The notes beneath the pieces were generated by a model, which was not told where the DNA came from, did not search any database, and was given only the letters and a program-made list of their open reading frames with translations. From NCBI GenBank assembly GCA_002428995.1, contig DIYJ01000021.1:1-63486 (forward strand): a stretch of 63,486 nucleotides of DNA. The letters run 5' to 3'. How positions within the stretch are numbered: position 1 is the first letter of the stretch; the number at the start of each line of letters is the position of its first letter. Shown here in pieces: positions 53,169-60,995 of this stretch. Position numbers and translations under genes: made by a program. Source of the stretch: Flavobacteriales bacterium UBA6057 (GTDB taxonomy: Bacteria; Bacteroidota; Bacteroidia; Flavobacteriales_G; Salibacteraceae).

Positions 53169-53198
53169 CGAAGGTAAGAGAATGCGCACCATCGGCAA
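53169..53198 (-). promoter_or_regulatory. Promoter of the RND exporter operon (-33 TTG, 19-base spacer, -7 TACCTTCG)
   Basis: On the minus strand TTG (53196-53198), 19 bases, then TACCTTCG (53169-53176) has the spacing expected of Bacteroidota promoters. The ATG at 53145 lies 23 bases on. It overlaps the upstream region of the divergent radical SAM gene. Confidence 0.65.
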
Positions 53199-53210
53199 TG
53201 CCTGGGGTTG

Positions 53211-53218
53211 TATTTTTG
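53211..53218 (+). promoter_or_regulatory. -7 element of the radical SAM gene
   Basis: TATTTTTG matches TAnnTTTG exactly and ends 4 bases before the ATG at 53223. The transcript would start at or almost at the start codon. This decides against an in-frame TTG at 53208, which would place the element inside the gene. Confidence 0.6.
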
Positions 53219-53222
53219 GCCG

Positions 53223-54245
53223 ATGCCGGGGAACCTGAGAGACAGCATCAATATTGCCACCAAAACGACTCCATCGCGACTGGCGAATGCGGCCAAAGTT
53301 CTGGGCAGTTATTACCTGAGCAGAGCTACGGGTCGCCCGAAGCAAATGGGGTTTCCCTTGTCCGTATCGATTGAACCTACCACGGCTTGCAACCTTCGGT
53401 GCCCCGAATGCCCCTCGGGATTACGGTCCTTTACCCGTCCCACGGGTAACCTGAAAATGGAATTGCTCGATAAAATACTGGCGGACATCAGCCGACACAC
53501 GACTTACGTGAACTTCTATTTTCAGGGTGAGCCCTACATCCATCCGCAGTTTCTGGATATGGTGGATCTGTGTCGGAAGCACAACATGTACAGTGCAACG
53601 AGCACGAATGCTCATTTTCTGACGGAGAAAAAAGCGCGAGAAACAGTAGAATCCGGATTGGATCGCTTGATCATCTCGATTGATGGCACAGATCAGGAAA
53701 CATATTCCAGCTACCGCAGAGAAGGAAAGCTTGAAAAGGTGATCGAGGGAACGAAGAACATCCTGAAATGGAAGAAGGAGCTCAAGAGCGCGACTCCGCA
53801 CGTCATCTTTCAATTCCTGGTGGTGAAACCGAATGAGCATCAGATTGATGAAGTTCAGCGATTGGGAGCAGAACTGGGTGTTGACGAAGTGCGGTTTAAA
53901 ACTGCGCAGATCTATGATTACGAGAACGGGAGTGATCTGATTCCGAGCATTGACAAATACAGTCGCTACAGACCCACTGGAAATGGCACCTGGGAAATTA
54001 AGAACCCACTGGACAACCACTGTTGGCGGATGTGGTCGGGATGTGTCATCACCTGGGACGGGCGCTTGGTTCCATGCTGCTTCGACAAGGATGCAGAACA
54101 CGCCATGGGCAACCTGTCAGAACAAAGCTTTGGTGAAGTGTGGTATTCAGATGCTTACCACCGCTTCCGGTCTTCGGTGCTCCGTTCGCGGAGCGAGATT
54201 GAAATATGTAAGAATTGCAGTGAAGGAACCAAGGTTTGGTCCTAG
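53223..54245 (+). CDS. Radical SAM protein with SPASM domain
   Basis: 340 aa from the ATG at 53223. The Cx3Cx2C cluster site is TACNLRCPECPSG, with Cys 56, 60 and 63. The rest of the core follows the partial TIM barrel (FQGEPYIHP, ISIDGTDQETYSSYRREG). The C-terminal SPASM-type region has CWRMWSGCVITWDGRLVPCC and then CKNC, enough cysteines for an auxiliary 4Fe-4S cluster. SPASM proteins mature peptides or modify enzymes and cofactors. No precursor peptide or partner is visible nearby. It is a single gene, convergent with frr and sharing CTAG at the stop. Confidence 0.88.
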   Translation: MPGNLRDSINIATKTTPSRLANAAKVLGSYYLSRATGRPKQMGFPLSVSIEPTTACNLRCPECPSGLRSFTRPTGNLKMELLDKILADISRHTTYVNFYFQGEPYIHPQFLDMVDLCRKHNMYSATSTNAHFLTEKKARETVESGLDRLIISIDGTDQETYSSYRREGKLEKVIEGTKNILKWKKELKSATPHVIFQFLVVKPNEHQIDEVQRLGAELGVDEVRFKTAQIYDYENGSDLIPSIDKYSRYRPTGNGTWEIKNPLDNHCWRMWSGCVITWDGRLVPCCFDKDAEHAMGNLSEQSFGEVWYSDAYHRFRSSVLRSRSEIEICKNCSEGTKVWS

Positions 54246-54805
54246 ACCGTCATGATGTCCTTTTCCTTCTCGGCCATCATGTTGTCTACCTTCTGAGAGA
54301 AGCTATCCGTTAACTTCTGAATGTCTTCTTCGGCCATCTTGGCCAGGTCTTCAGAAATAGTTTCTTTCTCGAGTTTCTTAATCTCATCGTTTGCTTCCTT
54401 CCTAGCATTTCGGATGGAAACCTTGGCATGCTCACCTTCAGCCTTGGCTTGTTTTACCAGCGACTTTCTGCGCTCTTCCGTGAGCTGAGGAACGTTGATC
54501 ATGATCAATTCCCCATTGTTTTGAGGGTTGAGACCAATATTGGCAGCCATGATGGCTTTTTCGATGTTCTCTAATGCGGACTTATCGAAGGGTTGAATGG
54601 ACAGCGTTCTTGCATCAAGGGCATTCACGTTACTCACCTGGTTCAGGGGAGTCTGCGCACCGTAGTACTCAACGTAGATTCCATCCAGCATGCTCTGGTG
54701 AGCCTTGCCTGCACGAATCTTTACCAAGCCTTTGTTCAAATGCTCTATTGCGGCAGACATGGACTCTTCCGCCATATCCAAAACCATTTTCACTTCTTCA
54801 TCCAT
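54242..54805 (-). CDS. frr: Ribosome recycling factor
   Basis: 187 aa. Together with EF-G it splits ribosomes after termination. The three-helix domain I and the small beta domain II are recognisable: LNKGLVKIRAGKAHQSMLDGI, then YYGAQTPLNQVSNV, IQPFDKSALENIEKAI, and PQLTEERRKSLVKQAKAEGEHAKVSIRNARK as shorter segments of the classic RRF helices. The length is standard. It follows pyrH by 46 bases on the minus strand, the usual pyrH-frr order. Confidence 0.96.
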   Translation of the reverse strand: MDEEVKMVLDMAEESMSAAIEHLNKGLVKIRAGKAHQSMLDGIYVEYYGAQTPLNQVSNVNALDARTLSIQPFDKSALENIEKAIMAANIGLNPQNNGELIMINVPQLTEERRKSLVKQAKAEGEHAKVSIRNARKEANDEIKKLEKETISEDLAKMAEEDIQKLTDSFSQKVDNMMAEKEKDIMTV

Positions 54806-54851
54806 AATCGAGAATTGAGCTGCAAATTAAATAAATGAGTTGCGGACCGAA

Positions 54852-55568
54852 TTAAACCTCTACCAACGTTCCGATGCTCTCCCCCACCATCACCTTGCGG
54901 AGATTACCGGGTTTGTTCATGTCGAACACAATGATCGGGAGGTTGTTCTCGCGGCAAAGTGTGAAAGCCGTCATGTCCATCACATTCAGGTTTCGGGCGA
55001 TCACTTCGGTGAAAGAAAGCTTATCAAACTTTGTAGCTGTGGCGTCCTTCTCCGGGTCGGCTGTGTAGATTCCATCCACGCGTGTTCCCTTGAGGATCAC
55101 ATCCGCCTCAATTTCGATGGCGCGCAATGAAGCTGCGGTATCTGTGGTGAAATATGGATTTCCGGTACCGGCTCCAAAAATCACAACGCGTCCCTTCTCC
55201 AAGTGTCTCACGGCTTTTCTTCGAATGAAGGGTTCAGCAATCTGCTCCATCTTGATGGCGGACTGTAGTCTCGTTTTCAATCCTACAGATTCGAGAGCCG
55301 ACTGAAGCGACAGACCATTGATCATGGTAGCGAGCATGCCCATATGATCTCCTTGTACACGATCGATCACGGCAGGCTCGGCCTGCATGCCCCGATAGAT
55401 GTTACCCCCACCGATAACAATAGCCACTTCTACACCTAGCTCGGCAATTTCCTTGATTTCACGGCTGTATTGAAGAAGACGTTCGGAATCGATACCAAAC
55501 TGCTGGTTTCCCATAAGGGCTTCACCACTGAGTTTAAGAAGTACGCGCTTGTAATTGGATTGAGACAT
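54852..55568 (-). CDS. pyrH: UMP kinase
   Basis: 238 aa from the ATG at 55568; an in-frame start 18 bases upstream overlaps nothing useful and gives a non-typical extension. Phosphorylates UMP to UDP; bacterial hexameric type. RVLLKLSGEALMG, IVIGGGNIYRG, FGAGTGNPYFTTDTAA and GTRVDGIYTADPEKD match the amino-acid-kinase fold of PyrH. A strong terminator separates it from tsf, so it needs its own promoter, which I could not place with confidence. Confidence 0.96.
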   Translation of the reverse strand: MSQSNYKRVLLKLSGEALMGNQQFGIDSERLLQYSREIKEIAELGVEVAIVIGGGNIYRGMQAEPAVIDRVQGDHMGMLATMINGLSLQSALESVGLKTRLQSAIKMEQIAEPFIRRKAVRHLEKGRVVIFGAGTGNPYFTTDTAASLRAIEIEADVILKGTRVDGIYTADPEKDATATKFDKLSFTEVIARNLNVMDMTAFTLCRENNLPIIVFDMNKPGNLRKVMVGESIGTLVEV

Positions 55569-55584
55569 GTCGGCAAATTTGGGC

Positions 55585-55617
55585 AAAAAAAAGAGCGATG
55601 GATAAACATCGCTCTTT
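55585..55617 (-). terminator. Rho-independent terminator after tsf
   Basis: On the minus strand AAAGAGCGATG (complement of 55607-55617), a 6-base loop and CATCGCTCTTT (complement of 55590-55600) form a perfect 11-bp stem, followed by a run of T. It lies 18 bases after the tsf stop and just before the pyrH start. This is the cleanest terminator in the window. Confidence 0.92.
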
Positions 55618-55634
55618 CATTGATTTTATGAAGA

Positions 55635-56474
55635 TCAGTTTTGGAGGGAGTGACGCTTGAAAGCAGTCACTGTAAGTCCTTTTTCTACATCGCCTAAGTA
55701 GGCAGAAACGGATTTTTTGTTCTCCTTGATGAAGTCTTGATTGAGAAGTGTAGACTCTTTGAAGAATTTGTTGAGACGGCCCATGGCGATCTTTTCCAAC
55801 ATTGCTTCTGGCTTACCTTCTTTACGAGCAAGCTCTTTTCCGATCTCAACTTCCTTGTCGATTACCTCTTGTGGAACTCCATCCTTGTCAAGAGCGACAG
55901 GGTTCATGGCTGCAATTTGCATGGCAACATCGCGACCCGCATCTGCAGTCTTGTCACCTTCTTTGTTGAGTCCAACAATAGAAGCGATCTGGTTTCCTGG
56001 GTGGTTGTAAGCAACAACACTGCTTGCTTCGATCACATCGTAAGCACTCAGGTCAATCTTCTCACCGATCTTACCGATCATCTCAGTAATCTTCTCACCG
56101 ATGGTCAAGCCGTTTCCGTCAAAAGACTTGGTCTTGAGCTCATCAGCAGATGCAGCGCCTGTTTCCAGACCGATGCTTGCGATGGTGTTGGCTACCTGAC
56201 CGAACTCTTCGTTCTTAGCAACGAAGTCAGTCTCACAGCTCAACACAGCAATAACTCCGCGCTTGCCGTCTTCGCTAGACTTGGCAACCACTAAGCCTTC
56301 GCCTGCTTCGCGATCTCCACGCTTTGCAGCTACTTTCTGACCCTTCTTACGAAGAATCTCTACAGCCTTGTCGAAATCGCCTTCTGACTCAACAAGCGCT
56401 TTCTTACAATCCATCATACCGCTACCGGTCATTTGACGGAGTTTGTTTACATCAGAAGCAGTAATTTTTGTCAT
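55635..56474 (-). CDS. tsf: Elongation factor Ts
   Basis: 279 aa. Nucleotide exchange factor for EF-Tu. The N-terminal UBA-like part ITASDVNKLRQMTGSGMMDCKKAL and the core signature VIAVLSCETDFVAKNEEF are diagnostic. The coiled-coil end (FIKENKKSVSAYL) is also present. The length is within the family range. It follows rpsB by 20 bases in the universal rpsB-tsf order and ends at a strong terminator. Confidence 0.97.
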   Translation of the reverse strand: MTKITASDVNKLRQMTGSGMMDCKKALVESEGDFDKAVEILRKKGQKVAAKRGDREAGEGLVVAKSSEDGKRGVIAVLSCETDFVAKNEEFGQVANTIASIGLETGAASADELKTKSFDGNGLTIGEKITEMIGKIGEKIDLSAYDVIEASSVVAYNHPGNQIASIVGLNKEGDKTADAGRDVAMQIAAMNPVALDKDGVPQEVIDKEVEIGKELARKEGKPEAMLEKIAMGRLNKFFKESTLLNQDFIKENKKSVSAYLGDVEKGLTVTAFKRHSLQN

Positions 56475-56494
56475 GATGTATGAATGGTTTTGTG

Positions 56495-57292
56495 TTACGA
56501 TTCTTTGGTTTCTTCAGCCTTTGCAGCTTCGGCCTTAGCGGCAGCTGCTTCTTTCGCTGCGGCTTCCTTTGCCTCAGCTTCATCCTTTGCACGCTCGCGG
56601 TCTTGCTTGCGCTCGCTCAAACCTTCCTTGATAGCTCCAACAACTACAGACAGCATGCAGTCAATAGACTGTGACGCATCATCGTTACCTGGAATTGGGA
56701 AGTCTACAGCAGTAGGATCAGAATTGGTATCTACAATGGCAAACGTTGGAATATTCAACTTGCGAGCTTCACGAACTGCAATGTGCTCCTTGTTAATGTC
56801 AACGAGGAACAACGCAGCTGGAAGGCGCGTGAGGTCAGAAATACTTCCAAGGTCTTTTTCCAGCTTGGCACGCTGACGATCTACCTGAAGACGCTCGCGC
56901 TTTGACATGGTCTCAAACGTTCCGTCTTCCTTCATCTTGTCGATATTGGACATTTTGCGGATCGCCTTTCGGATGGTGACGAAGTTGGTCAACATTCCAC
57001 CTGGCCAACGCTCTACCACATAAGGCATGTTGATCTCAGACACGTGCTTCGCTACGATCTCTTTTGCTTGCTTCTTTGTTGCAACAAACATGATCTTCTT
57101 GCCAGACTTGGCGATCTGCTTCAGCGCTTGAGACGCATCTTCAAGCTTTGCAACGGTTTTGTGAAGGTCGATAACGTGGATTCCGTTGCGCTCCATGAAA
57201 ATGTAAGGAGCCATGTTTGGATTCCACTTTCTCTTGAGGTGACCGAAGTGCACTCCGGCTTCCAACAATTCTTTGTACTCTACTCTTGCCAT
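56495..57292 (-). CDS. rpsB: 30S ribosomal protein S2
   Basis: 265 aa from the ATG at 57292 (two earlier in-frame ATG codons give an unusual MNVN extension). ELLEAGVHFGHLKRKWNP, IHVIDLHKTVAKLEDA, VERWPGGMLTNFVTIRKA and PALFLVDINKEHIAVREA are S2 signatures. The C-terminal tail (about 225-265) is a charged Ala/Lys/Glu helix, as usual in this phylum. The gap from rpsI contains a perfect 10-bp inverted repeat close to the start codon, which suggests leader control or processing. Confidence 0.97.
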   Translation of the reverse strand: MARVEYKELLEAGVHFGHLKRKWNPNMAPYIFMERNGIHVIDLHKTVAKLEDASQALKQIAKSGKKIMFVATKKQAKEIVAKHVSEINMPYVVERWPGGMLTNFVTIRKAIRKMSNIDKMKEDGTFETMSKRERLQVDRQRAKLEKDLGSISDLTRLPAALFLVDINKEHIAVREARKLNIPTFAIVDTNSDPTAVDFPIPGNDDASQSIDCMLSVVVGAIKEGLSERKQDRERAKDEAEAKEAAAKEAAAAKAEAAKAEETKES

Positions 57293-57310
57293 GTTTACGT
57301 TCATTTAAAC

Positions 57311-57348
57311 AATCAGCGGGTAGTTCACAGATGGAAATCCCGCTGATT
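57311..57348 (-). promoter_or_regulatory. Leader hairpin before rpsB (10-bp perfect stem)
   Basis: AATCAGCGGG and CCCGCTGATT (57311-57320 and 57339-57348) form a perfect 10-bp stem with an 18-base loop, ending 18 bases before the rpsB ATG. On the minus strand it is followed by GTTTAAATG, not a U-tract, so it is a weak terminator candidate. An S2-binding autoregulatory leader or an RNase processing site between rpsI and rpsB are alternatives. Confidence 0.6.
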
Positions 57349-57377
57349 TAGATTCTAAACAGATGAAATATATGTGA

Positions 57378-57758
57378 TTAACGTTTGCTGAACTGGAAGC
57401 GCTTACGTGCTTTCTTCTGACCGAACTTCTTACGTTCAACCATTCTTGGATCTCTTGTCAGAAGGCCTTCAGCACGCAACTGAGGCTTGTATTCTTCATT
57501 GATCTGAATCAACACGCGTGCAATACCGAGGCGAATCGCTTCAGCCTGACCGGTGATTCCACCACCAGTAACGATGACATTCACATCGTACTGATCTGTT
57601 GTATCAGTAGCGATGAAAGGCTGACGCACCTTGTAGCGCAAAATGTCTGTGTTCAGGTATTGTTCGTCAGACTTTTTATTGATCGTGATTTTACCTTTTC
57701 CTTTTTCAAGGTAAACTCTCGCAATGCTCTTTTTTCTTCGGCCTAAAGCGTTGTACAT
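57378..57758 (-). CDS. rpsI: 30S ribosomal protein S9
   Basis: 126 aa. GRRKKSIARVYLEKGKGKI at the start, VTGGGITGQAEAIRLGIARVL in the middle and the basic end DPRMVERKKFGQKKARKRFQ with FSKR as the last residues are characteristic. The tail enters the ribosomal P site. It lies 3 bases after rplM, in the conserved rplM-rpsI pair. Confidence 0.97.
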   Translation of the reverse strand: MYNALGRRKKSIARVYLEKGKGKITINKKSDEQYLNTDILRYKVRQPFIATDTTDQYDVNVIVTGGGITGQAEAIRLGIARVLIQINEEYKPQLRAEGLLTRDPRMVERKKFGQKKARKRFQFSKR

Positions 57759-57761
57759 GCG

Positions 57762-58217
57762 TTACTTGATTGCGTTGATGTCGATTGTTGTTGGTTTCTG
57801 TGCCTCATGTGGATGCTCATTTCCAGCATATACATGAAGGTTGCGGAACATTTGTCTTCCCAGTCTATTCTTAGGAAGCATGCCCTTTACAGCCCTTTCT
57901 ACCAGTGCATGAGGCTTGGCTGCCAACATCTCCGCCATGGTGCGCTTGCGCTGTCCACCAGAGAAGCCGGTATGCCAGATGTATTCTTTCTCATCGAGCT
58001 TGAGTCCACTCACGTTCACAGCCTCGGCATTGATGACAATTACATTGTCACCGCAATCCACATGCGGAGTGAAATTTGGCTTGTGCTTACCGCGCAGAAC
58101 ATAGGCGATCATGGACGACACACGTCCCAATGGCTGATCCTTAACATCCACCACTACCCAATTCTTATCGGCAGTCTCTTGATTGGCGGAAACGGTTCTA
58201 TAACTTAAATGGCTCAC
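57762..58217 (-). CDS. rplM: 50S ribosomal protein L13
   Basis: 151 aa. WVVVDVKDQPLGRVSSMIA, LRGKHKPNFTPHVDCGDNVI, YIWHTGFSGGQRKRT, VERAVKGMLPKNRLGRQM and LHVYAGNEHPHEAQ are textbook L13 segments. It is the first gene of the run rplM-rpsI-rpsB-tsf on the minus strand, with a well-spaced promoter and a small leader hairpin upstream. Confidence 0.97.
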   Translation of the reverse strand: MSHLSYRTVSANQETADKNWVVVDVKDQPLGRVSSMIAYVLRGKHKPNFTPHVDCGDNVIVINAEAVNVSGLKLDEKEYIWHTGFSGGQRKRTMAEMLAAKPHALVERAVKGMLPKNRLGRQMFRNLHVYAGNEHPHEAQKPTTIDINAIK

Positions 58218-58233
58218 TTTCGATACGTTTTAT

Positions 58234-58247
58234 CCCTTAAAAAAGGG
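58234..58247 (-). promoter_or_regulatory. Small hairpin in the rplM leader
   Basis: CCCTT and AAGGG pair around a 4-base A-rich (T-rich on the transcript) loop, between the -7 element and the rplM start. It is too short and poorly placed to be a terminator. It may help leader stability or L13 control. Weak evidence. Confidence 0.3.
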
Positions 58248-58250
58248 CTG

Positions 58251-58281
58251 CGAAGATATGATTAATTTAAACTGTCACAAA
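58251..58281 (-). promoter_or_regulatory. Promoter of the rplM-rpsI-rpsB-tsf operon
   Basis: On the minus strand TTTG (58278-58281), a 19-base AT-rich spacer, and TATCTTCG (58251-58258), followed by CAGCCC. Spacing and sequence fit the Bacteroidota promoter very well. The rplM ATG is 33 bases downstream. Confidence 0.75.
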
Positions 58282-58286
58282 CAGTT
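58270..58286 (-). terminator. Small hairpin after kbl, overlapping the rplM -33 element
   Basis: AACTGT and ACAGTT form a perfect 6-bp stem around a 5-base loop, followed on the minus strand by TTAAATTAAT. It is placed 30 bases after the kbl stop. It could end kbl transcription. Its loop contains the -33 TTTG of the ribosomal promoter. Confidence 0.35.
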
Positions 58287-58316
58287 AACTCGACAATTTC
58301 TCAGATTGGTTATGAA

Positions 58317-59504
58317 CTAGATCACACCTAATTCTTTTCCAACTTTAGTAAAGGCCTCAATGGCCTTGTCGAGATGCTCAGTTGTGTGCGCTGCAGAGAG
58401 CTGAACACGAATTCTTGCCTGCTCCTTCGGAACCACCGGATAGAAGAATCCAATCACATAAATTCCTTCGTCCAGCAAGCGATCTGCAAACTTCTGCGAA
58501 AGTGCTGCATCATAAAGCATAATAGGCACGATGGCTGAATCTCCATCCTTAATATCAAAGCCAGCAGCCTGGATGCCTTTCTTAAAGTAGTTCACATTGG
58601 TCTCCAGCGTGTCGCGCAGCTCTGTGGTTTCGCTGAGAAGATCGAACACGGCAATAGAAGCACCTACAATGTTTGGCGCCAAAGAATTCGAAAACAAGTA
58701 TGGTCTGGAACGCTGGCGAAGCATTTCAATAATCTCTTTGCGACCTGTGGTGAATCCTCCCATGGCTCCACCCAGTGCCTTTCCAAGCGTTCCAGTAATG
58801 ATGTCTACCCTACCCAGTACATTTCTCAGCTCTACTGAACCCCGACCGGTTTTACCAATGAATCCTGTGGCGTGACATTCATCCACCATCACCATAGCAT
58901 CGTATTGATCGGCCAGATCACAGATCTTGTCCAGCTGAGCTACATAACCATCCATGGAGAACACACCATCGGTAACAATCACCTTGAAGCGCGCATCAGA
59001 GGCAGCCTTCAACTGCTCTTCCAAATCGGCCATGTCATTGTTCTTGTAACGATAGCGTGCAGCCTTGCACAATCGAACACCATCAATGATGGAGGCATGG
59101 TTTAGCGCATCTGAAATGATCGCATCTTCAGGCCCAAGCAGTGGTTCAAACACTCCTCCGTTGGCATCAAAAGCAGCTGCGTACAGAATGGTATCCTCCG
59201 TATGAAGGAACTCGGCAATTTTCGCCTCCAGCTCCTTATGAATGTCTTGAGTACCGCAAATGAAGCGCACGGAAGACATGCCAAACCCATGAGAATCGAG
59301 CGTTTTATGAGCTGCTTCAATCACCTTGGGGTGAGAAGACAACCCGAGGTAGTTGTTAGAGCAGAAATTGATGACTTCCTGCCCTGTACTCACCTTGATG
59401 GCAGCATCCTGAGGGGTCGTAATGATGCGTTCTTTCTTGAACAAACCACCTTGCTCTATCGCTTCGAGTTCTGCCTTTAAATGATCTTGAATCTTACCGT
59501 ACAT
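58317..59504 (-). CDS. kbl: Glycine C-acetyltransferase (2-amino-3-ketobutyrate CoA ligase)
   Basis: 395 aa. PLP-dependent alpha-oxoamine synthase that splits 2-amino-3-ketobutyrate with CoA into glycine and acetyl-CoA in threonine breakdown. NFCSNNYLGLSSHPKVIEA, SVRFICGTQDIHKELE, MVMVDECHATGFIGKTGRG and the PLP-lysine motif GTLGKALGGAMGG are present. The close fit to Kbl in length and in the GTQDIHKELE motif favours it over serine palmitoyltransferase or BioF. The partner threonine dehydrogenase gene is not in the window. Confidence 0.93.
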   Translation of the reverse strand: MYGKIQDHLKAELEAIEQGGLFKKERIITTPQDAAIKVSTGQEVINFCSNNYLGLSSHPKVIEAAHKTLDSHGFGMSSVRFICGTQDIHKELEAKIAEFLHTEDTILYAAAFDANGGVFEPLLGPEDAIISDALNHASIIDGVRLCKAARYRYKNNDMADLEEQLKAASDARFKVIVTDGVFSMDGYVAQLDKICDLADQYDAMVMVDECHATGFIGKTGRGSVELRNVLGRVDIITGTLGKALGGAMGGFTTGRKEIIEMLRQRSRPYLFSNSLAPNIVGASIAVFDLLSETTELRDTLETNVNYFKKGIQAAGFDIKDGDSAIVPIMLYDAALSQKFADRLLDEGIYVIGFFYPVVPKEQARIRVQLSAAHTTEHLDKAIEAFTKVGKELGVI

Positions 59505-59534
59505 GATGAATGCTTTTAAAGAGGTATGAAAATG

Positions 59535-59558
59535 AAAAAAGCAGCCACGAAGAGCTGC
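59535..59558 (-). terminator. Rho-independent terminator after gdhA
   Basis: On the minus strand GGCAGC-TCTTCGTG-GCTGC followed by six T. A 5-bp GC-rich stem with flanking A/T pairs lies 24 bases after the gdhA stop and before kbl. This indicates gdhA and kbl are separate units. Confidence 0.75.
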
Positions 59559-59582
59559 CTTTTCCTTTATGATCGAGTATGA

Positions 59583-60932
59583 TTAAACATGACCCTGGGC
59601 CATCATGGCATCTGCCACTTTGATGAAGCCAGCCACGTTAGCACCACGCACATAGTTCACATAGCCGTCTTCTTCACGACCGTGTTCTACGCATGCTTCA
59701 TGGATGCTGTTCATGATATCTTTCAACTTGTTGTCGACTTCCTCGCGTGTCCAGGGAAGGCGATTAGAGTTCTGCGTCATCTCCAAACCTGAGGTGGCAA
59801 CACCACCTGCATTGGAAGCTTTTCCAGGAGCAAACAAAACTTTCGCTTCAGCAAACACTTCAATCGCTTCCGGAGTGCTTGGCATATTGGCTCCCTCGCT
59901 GATGCACATGCATCCGTTGGCTACCAATGTCTTGGCTTCGTCACCATTCAGTTCATTCTGAGTAGCACATGGAAGAGCGATATCGCACTTCACACCCCAA
60001 GGACGCTTGCCCTCGTGGAACTCAGCACCAAACTTCTCAGCGTACTCCTTGATGCGACCTCTGCGATTATTCTTCAGATCCATCACAAAAGCGAGCTTCT
60101 CGCTATCGATGCCATCCTTATCGTAAACGTACCCACTGGAATCAGACATGGTTACCACCTTGGCTCCAAGTTCGAGTGCTTTTTCACAGGCGTATTGAGC
60201 TACGTTTCCGCTACCTGAGATAACGACTGTCTTGCCTTCGAAGCTCATGTTCTTGGTCTTGAGCATGTTGTCTGCGAAGTACACGTTTCCGTATCCTGTC
60301 GCCTCAGGGCGAATAAGGCTACCGCCATAGCTGAGACCCTTACCAGTCAAAACTCCGGTAAACTCATTGCGAATACGCTTGTACTGACCGAACATGAAAC
60401 CGATTTCACGACCACCAACACCAATGTCACCCGCAGGAACATCTGTATCAGGTCCAATGTGTCTTGAAAGCTCTGTCATGAAGCTCTGGCAAAAACGCAT
60501 CACTTCATTGTCTGACTTACCCTTTGGATCGAAATCAGAACCACCTTTTCCACCTCCCATCGGAAGTGTAGTCAAGCTATTCTTAAATACTTGCTCGAAG
60601 GCGAGGAACTTCAAAATGCTCAGGTTCACCGAAGGGTGGAATCTCAAACCACCCTTGTAAGGACCAATGGCGGAGTTCATCTCGATTCGGAAACCTCGGT
60701 TTACCTGGAAGTCTCCGTTATCATCAATCCACGGAACGCGGAACATGACAACACGCTCTGGCTCAACCATGCGCTCAAGGATCCGTGCATTTTTATACTT
60801 CTCATTGCCTTCAAGGAAAGGGATCACGGTTTCTGCTACTTCGTGTACGGCTTGCAGGAACTCAGGCTCATTGCCATTCCTGGACTTTACCGCGTCCATG
60901 AATGCATTTATTTGAGGTTCGAAATTGCTCAT
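59583..60932 (-). CDS. gdhA: Glutamate dehydrogenase, NADP-type hexameric
   Basis: 449 aa. Reductive amination of 2-oxoglutarate to glutamate, the main ammonium entry of many Bacteroidota. The substrate-site stretch GPYKGGLRFHPSVN, the catalytic region LPMGGGKGGSDFDPKGKSD, DVPAGDIGVGGREIGF, and the nucleotide fold VISGSGNVAQYACEKA are typical of the 450-residue bacterial NADP form. It competes with sucAB for 2-oxoglutarate. It has its own promoter and terminator. Confidence 0.96.
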   Translation of the reverse strand: MSNFEPQINAFMDAVKSRNGNEPEFLQAVHEVAETVIPFLEGNEKYKNARILERMVEPERVVMFRVPWIDDNGDFQVNRGFRIEMNSAIGPYKGGLRFHPSVNLSILKFLAFEQVFKNSLTTLPMGGGKGGSDFDPKGKSDNEVMRFCQSFMTELSRHIGPDTDVPAGDIGVGGREIGFMFGQYKRIRNEFTGVLTGKGLSYGGSLIRPEATGYGNVYFADNMLKTKNMSFEGKTVVISGSGNVAQYACEKALELGAKVVTMSDSSGYVYDKDGIDSEKLAFVMDLKNNRRGRIKEYAEKFGAEFHEGKRPWGVKCDIALPCATQNELNGDEAKTLVANGCMCISEGANMPSTPEAIEVFAEAKVLFAPGKASNAGGVATSGLEMTQNSNRLPWTREEVDNKLKDIMNSIHEACVEHGREEDGYVNYVRGANVAGFIKVADAMMAQGHV

Positions 60933-60964
60933 AGAGACTTTCTGATTGTGTTAAAAAAGTGGCG

Positions 60965-60972
60965 CAAATGTA
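60965..60972 (-). promoter_or_regulatory. -7 element of gdhA
   Basis: TACATTTG on the minus strand matches TAnnTTTG exactly and is followed by CGCCAC, 32 bases before the ATG at 60932. A TTTG lies 15 bases upstream, a somewhat short spacing for -33. Confidence 0.6.
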
Positions 60973-60995
60973 GAATTATTTGACGGCCAAATTGT

